Origin: Henriciella mobilis
GTDB taxonomy: Bacteria > Pseudomonadota > Alphaproteobacteria > Caulobacterales > Hyphomonadaceae
NCBI RefSeq assembly: GCF_003576315.1
Contig: NZ_QWFZ01000020.1
Span: 248,001-312,000 of the forward strand
Length of the DNA stretch: 64,000 nucleotides
Direction of reading: 5' to 3'
Numbering within the stretch: position 1 is the stretch's first letter; each line of letters begins with the position of its first letter. The notes beneath the pieces were generated by a model. The model was given only the letters and a program-made list of their open reading frames with translations. It was not told the DNA's origin and made no database searches. Positions 51,946 through 60,827 of the stretch are shown here, one piece after another. A program made the position numbers and the translations under genes.

Positions 51946-53229
51946 ATGTCTAAGATTGTCATTCTCGGTGCAGGCCTCGGCGGCATGATTGCCGCGTTCG
52001 AAACGCGCAAGACGCTGGGCAAGAAACACCAGGTCGCCATCATCAGTGAGACCGACTACTACCAGTTCCAGCCATCGAACCCCTGGGTGCTGGTTGGCTG
52101 GCGTGACCGCAAGGACATTACGCTCGATCTGGCGAAACCCATGAAGAAAAAGGGGATCGAGCTGATCGTTGGCCGGGCCGAAAAGGTCGATCCTGCCGGA
52201 AAATGCGTCCACATGCCGGACGGCTCAAAAGTCGATTACGACTACCTGATCATCGCAACCGGCCCCGAACTCGCCTTTGACGAAATCGAAGGCCTTGGGC
52301 CGCAGGGACACACGCAGTCCGTCTGCCATATCGACCACGCTGTCAAAGGCGCCAGCAATTTCGAGACCTTCTGCGACAATCCGGGCCCCGTCGTGATCGG
52401 CGCCACACAGGGCGCCTCCTGTTTCGGCCCCGCTTATGAAACGGCCATGATCATCGAGACCGAGCTGCGCAAGCGGAAGATCCGCGACCGCGTTCCGATG
52501 ACCTTCATCACCCCAGAACCGTATATCGGCCATCTCGGCCTCGACGGCGTGGGCGACACCAAGAGCCTGCTCGAAAGCGAGATACGCGACCGCCACATCA
52601 AGTGGATCACGAATGCCCGCATCGTTCGCGCCGAGGCTGACAAGGTCATCGCCGAGGAGCTGAACGAGGACGGTTCGGTCAAGCAGACCCACGAAATCGC
52701 GTCGAACTACACGATGCTGATGCCGCCCTTCCGCGGCGTACCAGCTGTGCGCGATGTTGAGGGCCTGTCCAATCCGCGCGGCTTCATCATCACCGATGAG
52801 CACCAGCAGAACCCGACCTGGCCGGAGATTTTCGGGATCGGCGTCTGCATCGCCATCCCGCCTGTCGGCAAGACACCCGTGCCTGTCGGCGTGCCGAAAA
52901 CCGGCTTCATGATCGAATCCATGGTCGAGGCGACAGCCCGCAACATCAAGCAGCTGATCGAGGGCGAAAAACCGACCCACCGCGCGACCTGGAATGCCGT
53001 CTGCCTGGCAGACTTCGGCGATGGCGGCGTCGCCTTCATTGCCCAGCCGCAGATCCCGCCGCGCAACGTCAACTGGTCGGCCTCGGGTGGCTGGGTCCAC
53101 CTCGCGAAAGCCGGTTTCGAGAAATACTTCCTGCACAAGCTGCGCACCGGGCAGTCCGAGACCTTCTACGAGAACGTGGCCCTCAGCCTGCTCAAGACCC
53201 ACAAGCTGAAAGGGGTTGAATCCGAATGA
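51946..53229 (+). CDS. sqr: Sulfide:quinone oxidoreductase
   Basis: 427-residue membrane-associated flavoprotein that oxidises sulfide to polysulfide or persulfide and passes electrons to quinone. The N-terminal FAD motif is ILGAGLGGMIAA. The three catalytic cysteines are at C127 (QSVCHID), C159 (GASCFGPAYE) and C353 (NAVCLADFG), the same numbering as in the Rhodobacter capsulatus enzyme, so it should be an active SQR and not the two-cysteine flavocytochrome c relative. GGGAGGAGAG precedes ATG 51946. Its end overlaps the thioredoxin ATG by 4 bases. It is divergent from the rhodanese operon across an AT-rich control region. Confidence 0.93.
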   Translation: MSKIVILGAGLGGMIAAFETRKTLGKKHQVAIISETDYYQFQPSNPWVLVGWRDRKDITLDLAKPMKKKGIELIVGRAEKVDPAGKCVHMPDGSKVDYDYLIIATGPELAFDEIEGLGPQGHTQSVCHIDHAVKGASNFETFCDNPGPVVIGATQGASCFGPAYETAMIIETELRKRKIRDRVPMTFITPEPYIGHLGLDGVGDTKSLLESEIRDRHIKWITNARIVRAEADKVIAEELNEDGSVKQTHEIASNYTMLMPPFRGVPAVRDVEGLSNPRGFIITDEHQQNPTWPEIFGIGVCIAIPPVGKTPVPVGVPKTGFMIESMVEATARNIKQLIEGEKPTHRATWNAVCLADFGDGGVAFIAQPQIPPRNVNWSASGGWVHLAKAGFEKYFLHKLRTGQSETFYENVALSLLKTHKLKGVESE

Positions 53230-53687
53230 CCTCAGACCGCCAGCATATTGTCTGTGCCTCCTGCGGCGCGGTGAACCGCGTGCCCGCCGGGGCGAACCTG
53301 TCAAAGGGAAAGTGCGGCACCTGCAGCACGGCCCTGGCGTCCAGCATGCCCGTCGATGTCGACGACAAGGTGCTGGCCCGCATGCTGGCCAAGGACGAGG
53401 GCGGGTTCATTCTCGACGTCTGGGCGCCGTGGTGCGGCCCGTGCCGGATGATGGCGCCGGCCTATGCCGACGCCGCGCAGCATTTCGGCGGAACGGTCCG
53501 TTTCCTGAAACTGAATTCGGACGCCAATCCGCAATCCTCGGCGCGGCTGAACATTCGCGGCATTCCGGCCCTTTTCGCCTTCGACAAGGGCAAGATCGCC
53601 GATCAGCGCGCGGGCGCCCTGCCGGCGAAGGATCTCGTCAACTGGGTGAAGAGCACCCGTATCGCACCCCAAACCTCTACAAGCTGA
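53226..53687 (+). CDS. trxC: Thioredoxin 2 (TrxC-like, with N-terminal zinc finger)
   Basis: 153 residues. The N-terminal zinc ribbon has C10-x-x-C13 and C30-x-x-C33; the thioredoxin fold follows with WCGPC at 69-73 and the cis-proline in GIPALF. This layout is that of thioredoxin 2. It overlaps the SQR gene by ATGA. It is a plausible acceptor for persulfide sulfur, reducing it back to sulfide or glutathione-linked forms. The symbol is given for the domain layout. Confidence 0.92.
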   Translation: MTSDRQHIVCASCGAVNRVPAGANLSKGKCGTCSTALASSMPVDVDDKVLARMLAKDEGGFILDVWAPWCGPCRMMAPAYADAAQHFGGTVRFLKLNSDANPQSSARLNIRGIPALFAFDKGKIADQRAGALPAKDLVNWVKSTRIAPQTSTS

Positions 53688-53707
53688 GCCTTGAAAGGAC
53701 CCTGAAA

Positions 53708-53911
53708 ATGAACCTCGATCGTGCTGTTCTCGCTTTTGCCGGCCTCGTCGTGCTGGCTGGTCTCGCCCTTGGCTACTGGGTGACGCCCTGGTTCTACCTG
53801 CTGAGTGCCTTTGCCGGCCTCAACATGCTGCAGGCCGCCTTCACCGGATTCTGCCCGGCAGCGATGATTTTCAAGCTGCTTGGCGTGCGGCCGGGAAACG
53901 CGTTCAAATGA
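53708..53911 (+). CDS. DUF2892 small membrane protein
   Basis: 67-residue protein with two hydrophobic helices (about residues 7-25 and 29-45) and the end TGFCPAAMIFKLLGV. The pattern N-x-D-R ... G-F-C-P matches the DUF2892 family (YgaP-like membrane part), in which a cysteine next to proline lies at the membrane edge. Such domains are often fused to or next to rhodaneses, as in E. coli YgaP. Here it is a separate gene between thioredoxin and the TolC gene, overlapping the latter by 4 bases. Function unknown; C49 could carry sulfane sulfur. Confidence 0.85.
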   Translation: MNLDRAVLAFAGLVVLAGLALGYWVTPWFYLLSAFAGLNMLQAAFTGFCPAAMIFKLLGVRPGNAFK

Positions 53912-55188
53912 GCTGGAGACCGACCGCCTTCCTGACGGCCGTTTCAGTCCTCGCCCTGCCCGCCGCGGCCGATCCTGTCAGCCTGCCGGACGCCGTACGC
54001 CAGGCGCTGACCGTCTCGCCCGGTATCGAGACCGCAGAAGCCGGCCTCGATGCGGCGCAGGCGGGCCTTGCGCAGGCAAAAGGCCAGCGCGGCGTCAGCG
54101 TCGGCGCTCAGGCACAGCTTGGCGCATCGGCGACCGATTTCACGACAGGCAGCGTCAACCAGTATCCCCGGCAGGTCGCCCTGCAGGCAGAACTGCCGCT
54201 CTATGCATCCGGCAGCCTCGCCTCGGCGGAGTCCGCCGCCCGGTTCGGGCTCGACTCCGCGCGCCAGATGAAGCTGGGCACCGAAGAGTCCATTACGCTG
54301 CAGACCGTTCAGGCCTATGCCAATCTGTGGCTCTCGGCGGAGGCCGTGGCGGTCCGCAAGGCGGAGGTGGAAACCCTGCGTCTTCGCGAGGAAGAAACCC
54401 GCGCCAATGCCGAAGAGGGCCTTGCCACCCGGACCGATACCGCGCTGGCCGCCTCACGCCTTGCCTCCGCGCGCGCCCGGCTCGCGGGCGAAGAGGCCCA
54501 GTACGAAGCCGCGAAGCTGCGCTTCGAGCGCTTGACGGGCCAGCCTGATGCAACGCCGCTCGACATCGAGGCTATCAGTCTCGACCTGCCGGAAACGCGG
54601 GCGAGCAGCCTTTCGATTGCCCAGCAGAACAATACCGGCCTCGCCGCCGCGCGCGCAGCACTCTCTGCCGCCCGCTCGCGCGAGTCGCAAGTGCGCGGCG
54701 AGTTCGGCCCGAAAGTTTCGCTGAGAGCGCGGGCGTCGGCCGGTGAGGATGTCTACTTCTTCTTCGAGGACCCGATCTCCGACATCGGCGCCTTTGTCAC
54801 GGTCGAGGTCCCGCTCTTCACCAACGGGGTGAAGCCTGCCGCCATCGACCAGGCCAGTGCCGGGCGGCGCATCGCCGATGCCACGCTGCGGGACCGGCAG
54901 ATGGAACTGAACGAAAGCGTTCAGGCCGTCTGGTTCAGGATCATCGCTGCCGAACAGTCGCTGGAGGCCGCAATCGCCGCTGAGGAGGCCGCAGCGATTG
55001 CTGCCGAAGGCGCCCGGCGCGAGCATGATCTCGGCCTGCGGACGCTGACCGACCTGCTCGATGCCGAGGATGAGTATAGCCGCGCCGCGATCGCGCACCG
55101 CGCGGCCGCCGCCGACCTGCTGGTCACCCGCGCCAACCTGCTGGCGCTCATGTCCGGGCTCAAGGACCAGCTCCTGCAAAACGGATGA
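53908..55188 (+). CDS. TolC-family outer-membrane channel
   Basis: 426-residue outer-membrane efflux protein. A signal peptide ends PAAADPV (about residue 22). Two repeats rich in alanine and charged helices follow, with the usual duplicated OEP pattern (LPLYASGSLASAESAARFG near 90 and VEVPLFTNGVKPAAIDQA near 300). It is the only TolC-type gene here and lies in the SQR operon, while its likely partners (adaptor and pump) lie in the divergent operon. A hairpin overlaps its stop codon. Confidence 0.9.
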   Translation: MSWRPTAFLTAVSVLALPAAADPVSLPDAVRQALTVSPGIETAEAGLDAAQAGLAQAKGQRGVSVGAQAQLGASATDFTTGSVNQYPRQVALQAELPLYASGSLASAESAARFGLDSARQMKLGTEESITLQTVQAYANLWLSAEAVAVRKAEVETLRLREEETRANAEEGLATRTDTALAASRLASARARLAGEEAQYEAAKLRFERLTGQPDATPLDIEAISLDLPETRASSLSIAQQNNTGLAAARAALSAARSRESQVRGEFGPKVSLRARASAGEDVYFFFEDPISDIGAFVTVEVPLFTNGVKPAAIDQASAGRRIADATLRDRQMELNESVQAVWFRIIAAEQSLEAAIAAEEAAAIAAEGARREHDLGLRTLTDLLDAEDEYSRAAIAHRAAAADLLVTRANLLALMSGLKDQLLQNG

Positions 55189-55223
55189 CGCGGCACAGGC
55201 CAAGGCCGTGCCGCGTCAAATTT
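55186..55223 (+). terminator. Terminator hairpin overlapping the tolC-family stop codon
   Basis: TGACGCGGCAC (the first three bases are the stop codon) and GTGCCGCGTCA form an 11-pair stem with an 11-base loop, followed by AATTT. It ends the sqr-trxC-DUF2892-tolC operon and lies before the converging thiolase gene. Confidence 0.75.
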
Positions 55224-55250
55224 CAATCCGCCTGAGGACCGCGAAGCCGT

Positions 55251-56501
55251 TTAGGCGTCGAGGCGCTCGATGATGATGGCCGGGGCCATGCCGCCCGCCG
55301 CACACATGGTGACCAGGCCGTACTTGCCACCGGAGCGCTCAAGCTCGTCGAGGGCGGTGCCAATCAGGATCGAGCCCGTCGCGCCGATCGGGTGGCCGAG
55401 TGCCATGGCGCCGCCATTGATGTTGACCTTGTCACGGTTGAGGCCGAGGTCGCGGATGAACTTCTCTGCGACGACGGAGAAGGCTTCGTTGATCTCGTAG
55501 ACGTCGATATCGTCGGTCGTCATGCCGGCTTTCTCGAGCACCTTCTTCGCCGCCGGGACCGGGGCGTTGAGCATCAGCGTCGGGTCGTCGCCCATATTGG
55601 CGGTGGCCACGATCCGGGCGCGCGGCTTCAGGCCGTGCTTCTTCATGTAGCCTTCGGACGTCAGGAGAATGGCCGCAGCGCCATCGACGACACCGGAGGA
55701 GTTACCGGCATGGTGGACGTGCTGGATCTTGCCCTTCAGCTGCGGGTACTTCTTCTCGATCATGTTGCCATAGGTCGTGCCCTTGTCGTCGACCGGCACG
55801 TCCCAGAACATGTTGAAGACGGTCTTGAGGCCAGCCAGGCTTTCCATCGTGGTGCCCGGGCGCGGGAACTCGTCCTTGTCGAGGGCGAGCGATCCGTCGC
55901 GGTTGTAGACCGGGATGACGGACTTGTCGAAACGGCCTTCATCCATCGCCTTCTTCGCCCGCTCCTGCGAGACGACGGCCAGACGGTCGACCGCTTCCCG
56001 GTCGATGCCTTCCAGCGTTGCGATGGCGTCGGCACAGCAGCCCTGCTGCGACTGCGGGTGCATTTCGCGCAGGTGCAGGTTGCCGGCATCCATCATCGGC
56101 GGGTTTTTCGGGTCGGCGGTCGAAGAGGTGTAGCTCATCATCTCGCAGCCACCGGAGATGATGCAGTCTTCCATGCCGGACATGATCTGGGCAGCGCCGA
56201 GCGCAACCGAGGTGATGCCCGATCCGCAGAAGCGGTCCAGCGTCACACCGGAGGCCTTCACATCGAAACCGGCATCGAGTGCGGCCATGCGGCCCATGTC
56301 GGCACCCTGTGCGCCGCGCTGCGAGCTGGTGCCCCAGATCACATCGTCAATCGTGGCGGTGTCGACCTTGTTGCGGTCGCGGATCGCGCCCAGCACCGTC
56401 GCGCTGAGATGCTGCGGGTGAAGGTGGGCGAGCGAACCCTTGCCGACCTTGCCAATGCCACGCGGCGTGCGCACCGCGTCAATAATGTATGCCTCTGCCA
56501 T
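55251..56501 (-). CDS. Acetyl-CoA C-acyltransferase (thiolase)
   Basis: 416-residue cytosolic thiolase for beta-oxidation or acetoacetyl-CoA formation. The acyl-accepting cysteine is C92 in LDRFCGSGITS. The GHPIGATGS motif (with catalytic His) and the second cysteine in TMCAAGGMAP are present. ATG 56501 has GGGAGG 5 bases upstream, better than an ATG 18 bases further up. It is related to the large FadA/FadI-like group. No beta-oxidation partner is adjacent, so the precise role is open. Confidence 0.92.
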   Translation of the reverse strand: MAEAYIIDAVRTPRGIGKVGKGSLAHLHPQHLSATVLGAIRDRNKVDTATIDDVIWGTSSQRGAQGADMGRMAALDAGFDVKASGVTLDRFCGSGITSVALGAAQIMSGMEDCIISGGCEMMSYTSSTADPKNPPMMDAGNLHLREMHPQSQQGCCADAIATLEGIDREAVDRLAVVSQERAKKAMDEGRFDKSVIPVYNRDGSLALDKDEFPRPGTTMESLAGLKTVFNMFWDVPVDDKGTTYGNMIEKKYPQLKGKIQHVHHAGNSSGVVDGAAAILLTSEGYMKKHGLKPRARIVATANMGDDPTLMLNAPVPAAKKVLEKAGMTTDDIDVYEINEAFSVVAEKFIRDLGLNRDKVNINGGAMALGHPIGATGSILIGTALDELERSGGKYGLVTMCAAGGMAPAIIIERLDA

Positions 56502-56609
56502 GGAAACCTCCCGAAACAACTCGTCCTATTGGCTTGTATCTGTCCGGTAGGCCCCTTCCCTTCGGGAATAGCAATCTCTGCCCTTGCGTCAGGGCCCCGC
56601 GCGCCGTGC

Positions 56610-57419
56610 TCAGAAGCCGAGAACGTCCCGCATGGCGTACAATCCGGCTGGCTGGCGCACCGCCCAGCGCGCGGCAGCGAGCGCCCCGTTCGCAAAGACG
56701 GCCCGGTCGAGCGCGGTATGGGCAAGGCTGACCACTTCCATGTCCGAGCCGAAGGTGACCTCATGCTCGCCAATGACACCGCCGGAACGTCGCACGGCAA
56801 AGCCGATCGCGCCGGGTTCGCGCTTCGCATCCGGCCCGTCATAGGGCGGGCGCCGAAGGGTCCTGAGGTCCGCGCCGCGGCCGGCGGCGGCAGCATCGCC
56901 GAGCATCAGTGCCGTTCCCGACGGGGCATCCACCTTGCGGCGGTGATGCGTCTCGAGGATTTCGATGTCCCAGTCCTCGCCGAGGCTCTCCGCCGCGCGC
57001 CTGGTCAGCTCGCAGAGCAGGTTCACGCCGAGCGAGAAATTGCCGGCCTTCACGATCGGCATCTCTTCGCCCGTCTCAGCGATCTCGGCTTCCTGGCCGC
57101 CATCAAACCCGGTCGTGCCGATCACAGCGGCTTTCACGCCCTGGCCTTTCAGGACGGCCAGCGCGGCGAGCGTGGCCTTCGGCGCGGTAAAGTCGATCCA
57201 GACATCGGCGCCTTTCGAGGCTTCGGCGGGGTCTTCCACCGCCAGCACGCCCATTATTGACGTGTCGAGGATCGCGCCGATATCCTTGCCAAGGTTCGGC
57301 GAGCCCGGCGCTTCGCTCGCCCCGCTGATGCGATGACCTGCCGCCAGCGCCGTGCGCGCAATCTGCTGGCCCATTCGTCCGGCAACCCCGGCAATCGCGA
57401 TGTTCAAAGACGTACTCAT
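56610..57419 (-). CDS. dapB: 4-hydroxy-tetrahydrodipicolinate reductase
   Basis: 269-residue cytosolic enzyme of lysine and diaminopimelate synthesis. The N-terminal cofactor motif is GVAGRMGQQIA, and the active-site segment is ETHHRRKVDAPSGTA (near residue 155), which is unmistakable for DapB. I chose ATG 57419 (MSTSLNIAIAGVAGRMG), although its ribosome site is weak; an ATG 36 bases upstream adds a basic tail not usual in the family. Confidence 0.95.
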   Translation of the reverse strand: MSTSLNIAIAGVAGRMGQQIARTALAAGHRISGASEAPGSPNLGKDIGAILDTSIMGVLAVEDPAEASKGADVWIDFTAPKATLAALAVLKGQGVKAAVIGTTGFDGGQEAEIAETGEEMPIVKAGNFSLGVNLLCELTRRAAESLGEDWDIEILETHHRRKVDAPSGTALMLGDAAAAGRGADLRTLRRPPYDGPDAKREPGAIGFAVRRSGGVIGEHEVTFGSDMEVVSLAHTALDRAVFANGALAAARWAVRQPAGLYAMRDVLGF

Positions 57420-57567
57420 ACGGCGTGTCTTAAACGGTTTTGAGAGAAGGCGCATAGGGGCAAGTGCGCCAAAATTTCGTTCAGGAGGCGAAGTGACTGC
57501 CCGGCCTCAGGCTTTCGTGTTAACGACTGGTTAGCCTTTGGAATCTCCGGGACGAGAGGAATACGTC

Positions 57568-58197
57568 ATGCGCAAACTTATCCTGACAGGCGCCGGCCTG
57601 CTGGCCGCCGCGGCGCTGCCAGCCTTCGCGGATGGGTATCGCAATGCCCCGCCGCCCAATCCCGGTCCGGCGCCACTGTCCCCGCATGAAGCCCGGGTCC
57701 ACCATCCCGACAAGGAGGTGCACGTCGTGCGCATCCGCCGCGAGGTGGAACCAGCCTATACTGTGTCGTCGAGCTGCGGCTGCTGCTGCGCACCGGCCTC
57801 ATATTCGCGCAGCTACACAACCGAGCCTGTCGTCGTGCGCACCTATACGCGGACCTATACCCGCATGGCGCCGCCCAGCTGCGGCTACAGCCCGGCCTAT
57901 CGTCATCACGATGGCGGCCACCAGCACGACCATCATGAACATCACCGGGAGATGCATGGCGACATGCACCATCAGGAGCGCCATGGTGACGGCTATTACC
58001 ATGAGAGCCGCTATCATGACGGGCGGTATGCTCACCAGTCCTGGCAAGACCAGCGCGACCGCTATGCCGGTCCGCACGGCGATGCGCCGGCCTATGGCGA
58101 AAACCGGATCATCTGGACTGATGATGGTGAGCGCAAGGAAAGCACTTACACCGCCCGGCGCGATGGCTATTCCTACTACCAGGCCTGGAGCAACTAG
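57568..58197 (+). CDS. Exported histidine-rich protein of unknown function
   Basis: 209 residues. A signal peptide covers residues 1-21 (ends PAFA). A C-x-C-C-C motif lies at C70, C72, C73, C74 (SSSCGCCCAP). A histidine-rich part spans about 112-150 with HH, HQHDHHEHH and HGDMHHQ. The end is rich in tyrosine and charged residues. ATG 57568 has GAGAGGA 8-9 bases upstream. It resembles no family I can name. Histidine and cysteine clusters suggest metal (nickel, copper or zinc) binding in the periplasm or outside; this is inference from composition only. Confidence 0.75.
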   Translation: MRKLILTGAGLLAAAALPAFADGYRNAPPPNPGPAPLSPHEARVHHPDKEVHVVRIRREVEPAYTVSSSCGCCCAPASYSRSYTTEPVVVRTYTRTYTRMAPPSCGYSPAYRHHDGGHQHDHHEHHREMHGDMHHQERHGDGYYHESRYHDGRYAHQSWQDQRDRYAGPHGDAPAYGENRIIWTDDGERKESTYTARRDGYSYYQAWSN

Positions 58198-58290
58198 GCC
58201 CCGGCCCTCCTTCGCTATTTTTTGTCATCCCGTTCCGATTGGACCGGCCAGCCCCTATCTCCTTTCGGCAAGCCGGAGGGAGGAAGAGGC

Positions 58291-58965
58291 ATGTTCAATG
58301 GAAAAATGATGCATTTGAAAGCGGCGGACGGCTTCGAGTTTGCCGCCTATGACGTTCACCCCAGCGGCCCGCACAAGGGCGGGCTCGTCATGGTGCAGGA
58401 AATCTTCGGGGTGAATGACGACATGAAGCGAGCCGCAGACCGGTTTGCCCGCCATGGCTATCACGTTATCGCCCCGTCCATGTACGACCGGCTCGAGCCG
58501 GGTTTTTCAGTCGACGATCACTCACCCGAGAGCATTCAGAAAGCCGGCGGCCTTGCCCGGCAGAATGGCCTCGAAAATGCGATGATGGATATCAAGGCCT
58601 GCTTCGAGGCGCTCGAACCGGAAGGTTCGGTCTACGTGACGGGCTTCTGCTATGGCGGATCCATGTCCTGGCTGGCGGCCTGCAACATTCCGGGCTTCAA
58701 GGCGGCTTCAGCCTATTACGGGTCCCTGCTCGCCGGGACGAAGGACCAGACGCCGCATTGCCCCGTCATCGCCCATTTCGGCAAGCTCGACCCGCACATC
58801 CCGGTTGCCGACGGCGAAGCCTTTGCCGCCGCCAATCCTGACGTGCCAACCTATTTCTACGAGGCCGGACACGGCTTCGCGCGTGAAGGCTCGGATGACT
58901 ATGACGCCGAAAGCGACAGGCTGGCCCTGGAGCGAACGCTCGCCCTGTTCGAGGCCAATCCCTGA
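58291..58965 (+). CDS. Dienelactone hydrolase family protein
   Basis: 224-residue alpha/beta hydrolase of the dienelactone hydrolase family. The Cys-Asp-His triad is C120 in GFCYGGS, D168 in GKLDPHIP and H194 in AGHGFAR, with E37 in VQEIFGVN near the active site as in the family. ATG 58291 has GGGAGGAAGAG 4-14 bases upstream. There is no signal peptide. No aromatic-degradation genes are nearby, so the substrate is unknown. Confidence 0.92.
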   Translation: MFNGKMMHLKAADGFEFAAYDVHPSGPHKGGLVMVQEIFGVNDDMKRAADRFARHGYHVIAPSMYDRLEPGFSVDDHSPESIQKAGGLARQNGLENAMMDIKACFEALEPEGSVYVTGFCYGGSMSWLAACNIPGFKAASAYYGSLLAGTKDQTPHCPVIAHFGKLDPHIPVADGEAFAAANPDVPTYFYEAGHGFAREGSDDYDAESDRLALERTLALFEANP

Positions 58966-58971
58966 TATCTG

Positions 58972-59847
58972 CTAATCCGATCCAGCCGGCCGGACCGGTG
59001 CGGTGAAGCTGCAGATGTCGAGCACTTCCGGCGGCTTGCGGTAGAAGAACTCATTGTCGCGCACGCGCAGCGAGGTCTTGAAGGCCTCGAACGCATCGCT
59101 CCGAGTGTCCATCTTTTCCCACGCCGGGCGTTCGTCGTCCGGAAGGTCCGAGGCGACGCGGAACCGCTCGATCAGGTCGCCCCGCTCCGGCGGCTGGATG
59201 ACACCGTTCTCGATGGCGCGCTCGCCGCGCTTCAGCGCCTGCACATGCTCCATCCCGTCGATGACGCGGCCGAAAATGGTGAGGTTACGGTCGAGATAGC
59301 GCTGGGCGTCGAGGACGATGTAGAACTCGGTCGAGCCCGAATCCGGATCGGTATCGCGCGCCATCGCCATCGCCCCCGGGCAATGCAGCAGCCACTCCTG
59401 GTCGAGATCGGCGTTCCGGCCGACCGGGAAGCCGTCGATATGGCCAGCCTCCGGCGCGAACAGGTCCTCATTGCCCAGCGGCACGAAACGCTCACCGCCA
59501 TAAGGCCGGTCATTCTCGTTCTCGAGCGTAGCCCATTCCTCGATGGCCGCCTCGTCCTTGAGGCCGCCCTGGGCGACAAAACTCTCGATGACGCGGTAGA
59601 AGCGCTGCCCGTCCATCGTGCCCGCCGCCGACAGGGCCCGCATGCGCGCGGCGTGCTCCGGCGCAAAAGCCGGATTGAGCTCGACGGTGACGGGGCCTTT
59701 CTCGGTGTCGATCAGGAGCAGGTTCTCCGCCGGGATCGGCACCCATTCCGGCGATGCGGCATCCTGCGTGACGCCGTCGGGCGCCGCCCCGCAGGCTGCC
59801 ATGAGAAGGGCCGCTGCCGCGGCCGCCTGATTGATCCGAATACCCAT
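58972..59847 (-). CDS. Peptidyl-prolyl cis-trans isomerase, cyclophilin type, lipoprotein
   Basis: 291-residue lipoprotein (lipobox MAAC near residue 19) with a cyclophilin domain in the middle (LIDTEKGPVTVELNP near 45, FYRVIESFVAQGG near 85, GSTEFYIVL near 160, LTIFGRVIDGMEHV near 180). The last 70 residues are an added tail. The domain has insertions compared with the compact 165-residue bacterial forms. I chose the fourth codon ATG 59847 because AAGGA lies 8 bases upstream. It probably helps fold exported proteins. It is transcribed towards the dienelactone hydrolase gene. Confidence 0.88.
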   Translation of the reverse strand: MGIRINQAAAAAALLMAACGAAPDGVTQDAASPEWVPIPAENLLLIDTEKGPVTVELNPAFAPEHAARMRALSAAGTMDGQRFYRVIESFVAQGGLKDEAAIEEWATLENENDRPYGGERFVPLGNEDLFAPEAGHIDGFPVGRNADLDQEWLLHCPGAMAMARDTDPDSGSTEFYIVLDAQRYLDRNLTIFGRVIDGMEHVQALKRGERAIENGVIQPPERGDLIERFRVASDLPDDERPAWEKMDTRSDAFEAFKTSLRVRDNEFFYRKPPEVLDICSFTAPVRPAGSD

Positions 59848-59921
59848 CACCGACATCCTTTCGCCTCTCGATGCGGCTGACCCTATCCGGCTTTGAAGCG
59901 CTCTGCTATGGGCCTTTCCCC

Positions 59922-60782
59922 ATGTACCAGATCACCGCCAAGGGCCCGCGCGAGGCCATCGAACCTGCCTGGGACGCGCTTGCCTGGGCCGACCCGTCAC
60001 CGGCCGGCGCCGTCGACGCCAAGGAAGACGGCCGCCACGCCTGGCGCCTCGATGCCTATGCCGAGACCGCTGATGATGCCGAAGCGTGCAAGGCGATGAT
60101 CCTGGAGACCTCGCCGTCGCTAAACCCGGTGATCGAGGCACTGGAAGACCGTGACTGGGTGACCCTGTCGCTGGAAGGCCTGCCGCCGGTCGAGGCCGGG
60201 CGCTTCATCGTGGCAGGCAGCCATGCGCTGGCGAAGTCCGCACCCGGCAAGACGCCGATCCTGATCGAGGCCGGCCCCGCCTTCGGCACAGGCCATCACG
60301 GCACGACGCTCGGCTGCCTGCTCGGCTTCGAAGAGGTGCTGAAGCTCGCCCGCCCGCAAAAGGTGCTGGATGTCGGCACCGGCTCGGGCGTGCTCGCCAT
60401 TGCTGCGATCAAGGCCGGGGCGAAGCGCGCCTGGGGCACGGAGATCGACGCCGACAGCGTGCGCGTCGCCAATGAGAACGCCGCCAAGAACCATGTCGCC
60501 AACGCCTTCCACACCTTCGAGACCGGTGGCGGCATGAACACGACGATCCGCGGCGACGGTCCGTACGACCTCGTCTTCGCGAACATCCTGTTCCGCCCGC
60601 TGGTCGGTCTCGCACCCACTATTGCCGGGCTCAGCGCCCCGGGCGGCCATGTCATCCTGTCCGGCCTGCTGAGCCATCAGGAGCCGCTGGTCCGCGAAGC
60701 CTATGCCAGCCGCGGCCTCGGCCTCATCCACCGCGTGCGCAAGGATGGCTGGTCGAGCCTCGTTTTCGAGCGGATGCGCTGA
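59922..60782 (+). CDS. prmA: Ribosomal protein L11 methyltransferase
   Basis: 286-residue cytosolic SAM-dependent methyltransferase. SAM motif I is VLDVGTGSGVLAIAA (about residues 148-162), and the catalytic-loop motif is FANILFRPL (N-x-L-x-x-P-L). GPAFGTGHHGTTLGCL before it is the family hallmark. Start: ATG 59922 gives the family-typical beginning MYQITAKGPRE; an ATG at 59871 is possible but adds 17 residues. No strong ribosome site for either. Confidence 0.92.
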   Translation: MYQITAKGPREAIEPAWDALAWADPSPAGAVDAKEDGRHAWRLDAYAETADDAEACKAMILETSPSLNPVIEALEDRDWVTLSLEGLPPVEAGRFIVAGSHALAKSAPGKTPILIEAGPAFGTGHHGTTLGCLLGFEEVLKLARPQKVLDVGTGSGVLAIAAIKAGAKRAWGTEIDADSVRVANENAAKNHVANAFHTFETGGGMNTTIRGDGPYDLVFANILFRPLVGLAPTIAGLSAPGGHVILSGLLSHQEPLVREAYASRGLGLIHRVRKDGWSSLVFERMR

Positions 60783-60827
60783 CGGCCCGCCTTCCGCTGA
60801 TGCCGCTTTCGCACTAGGTATGGCGGT

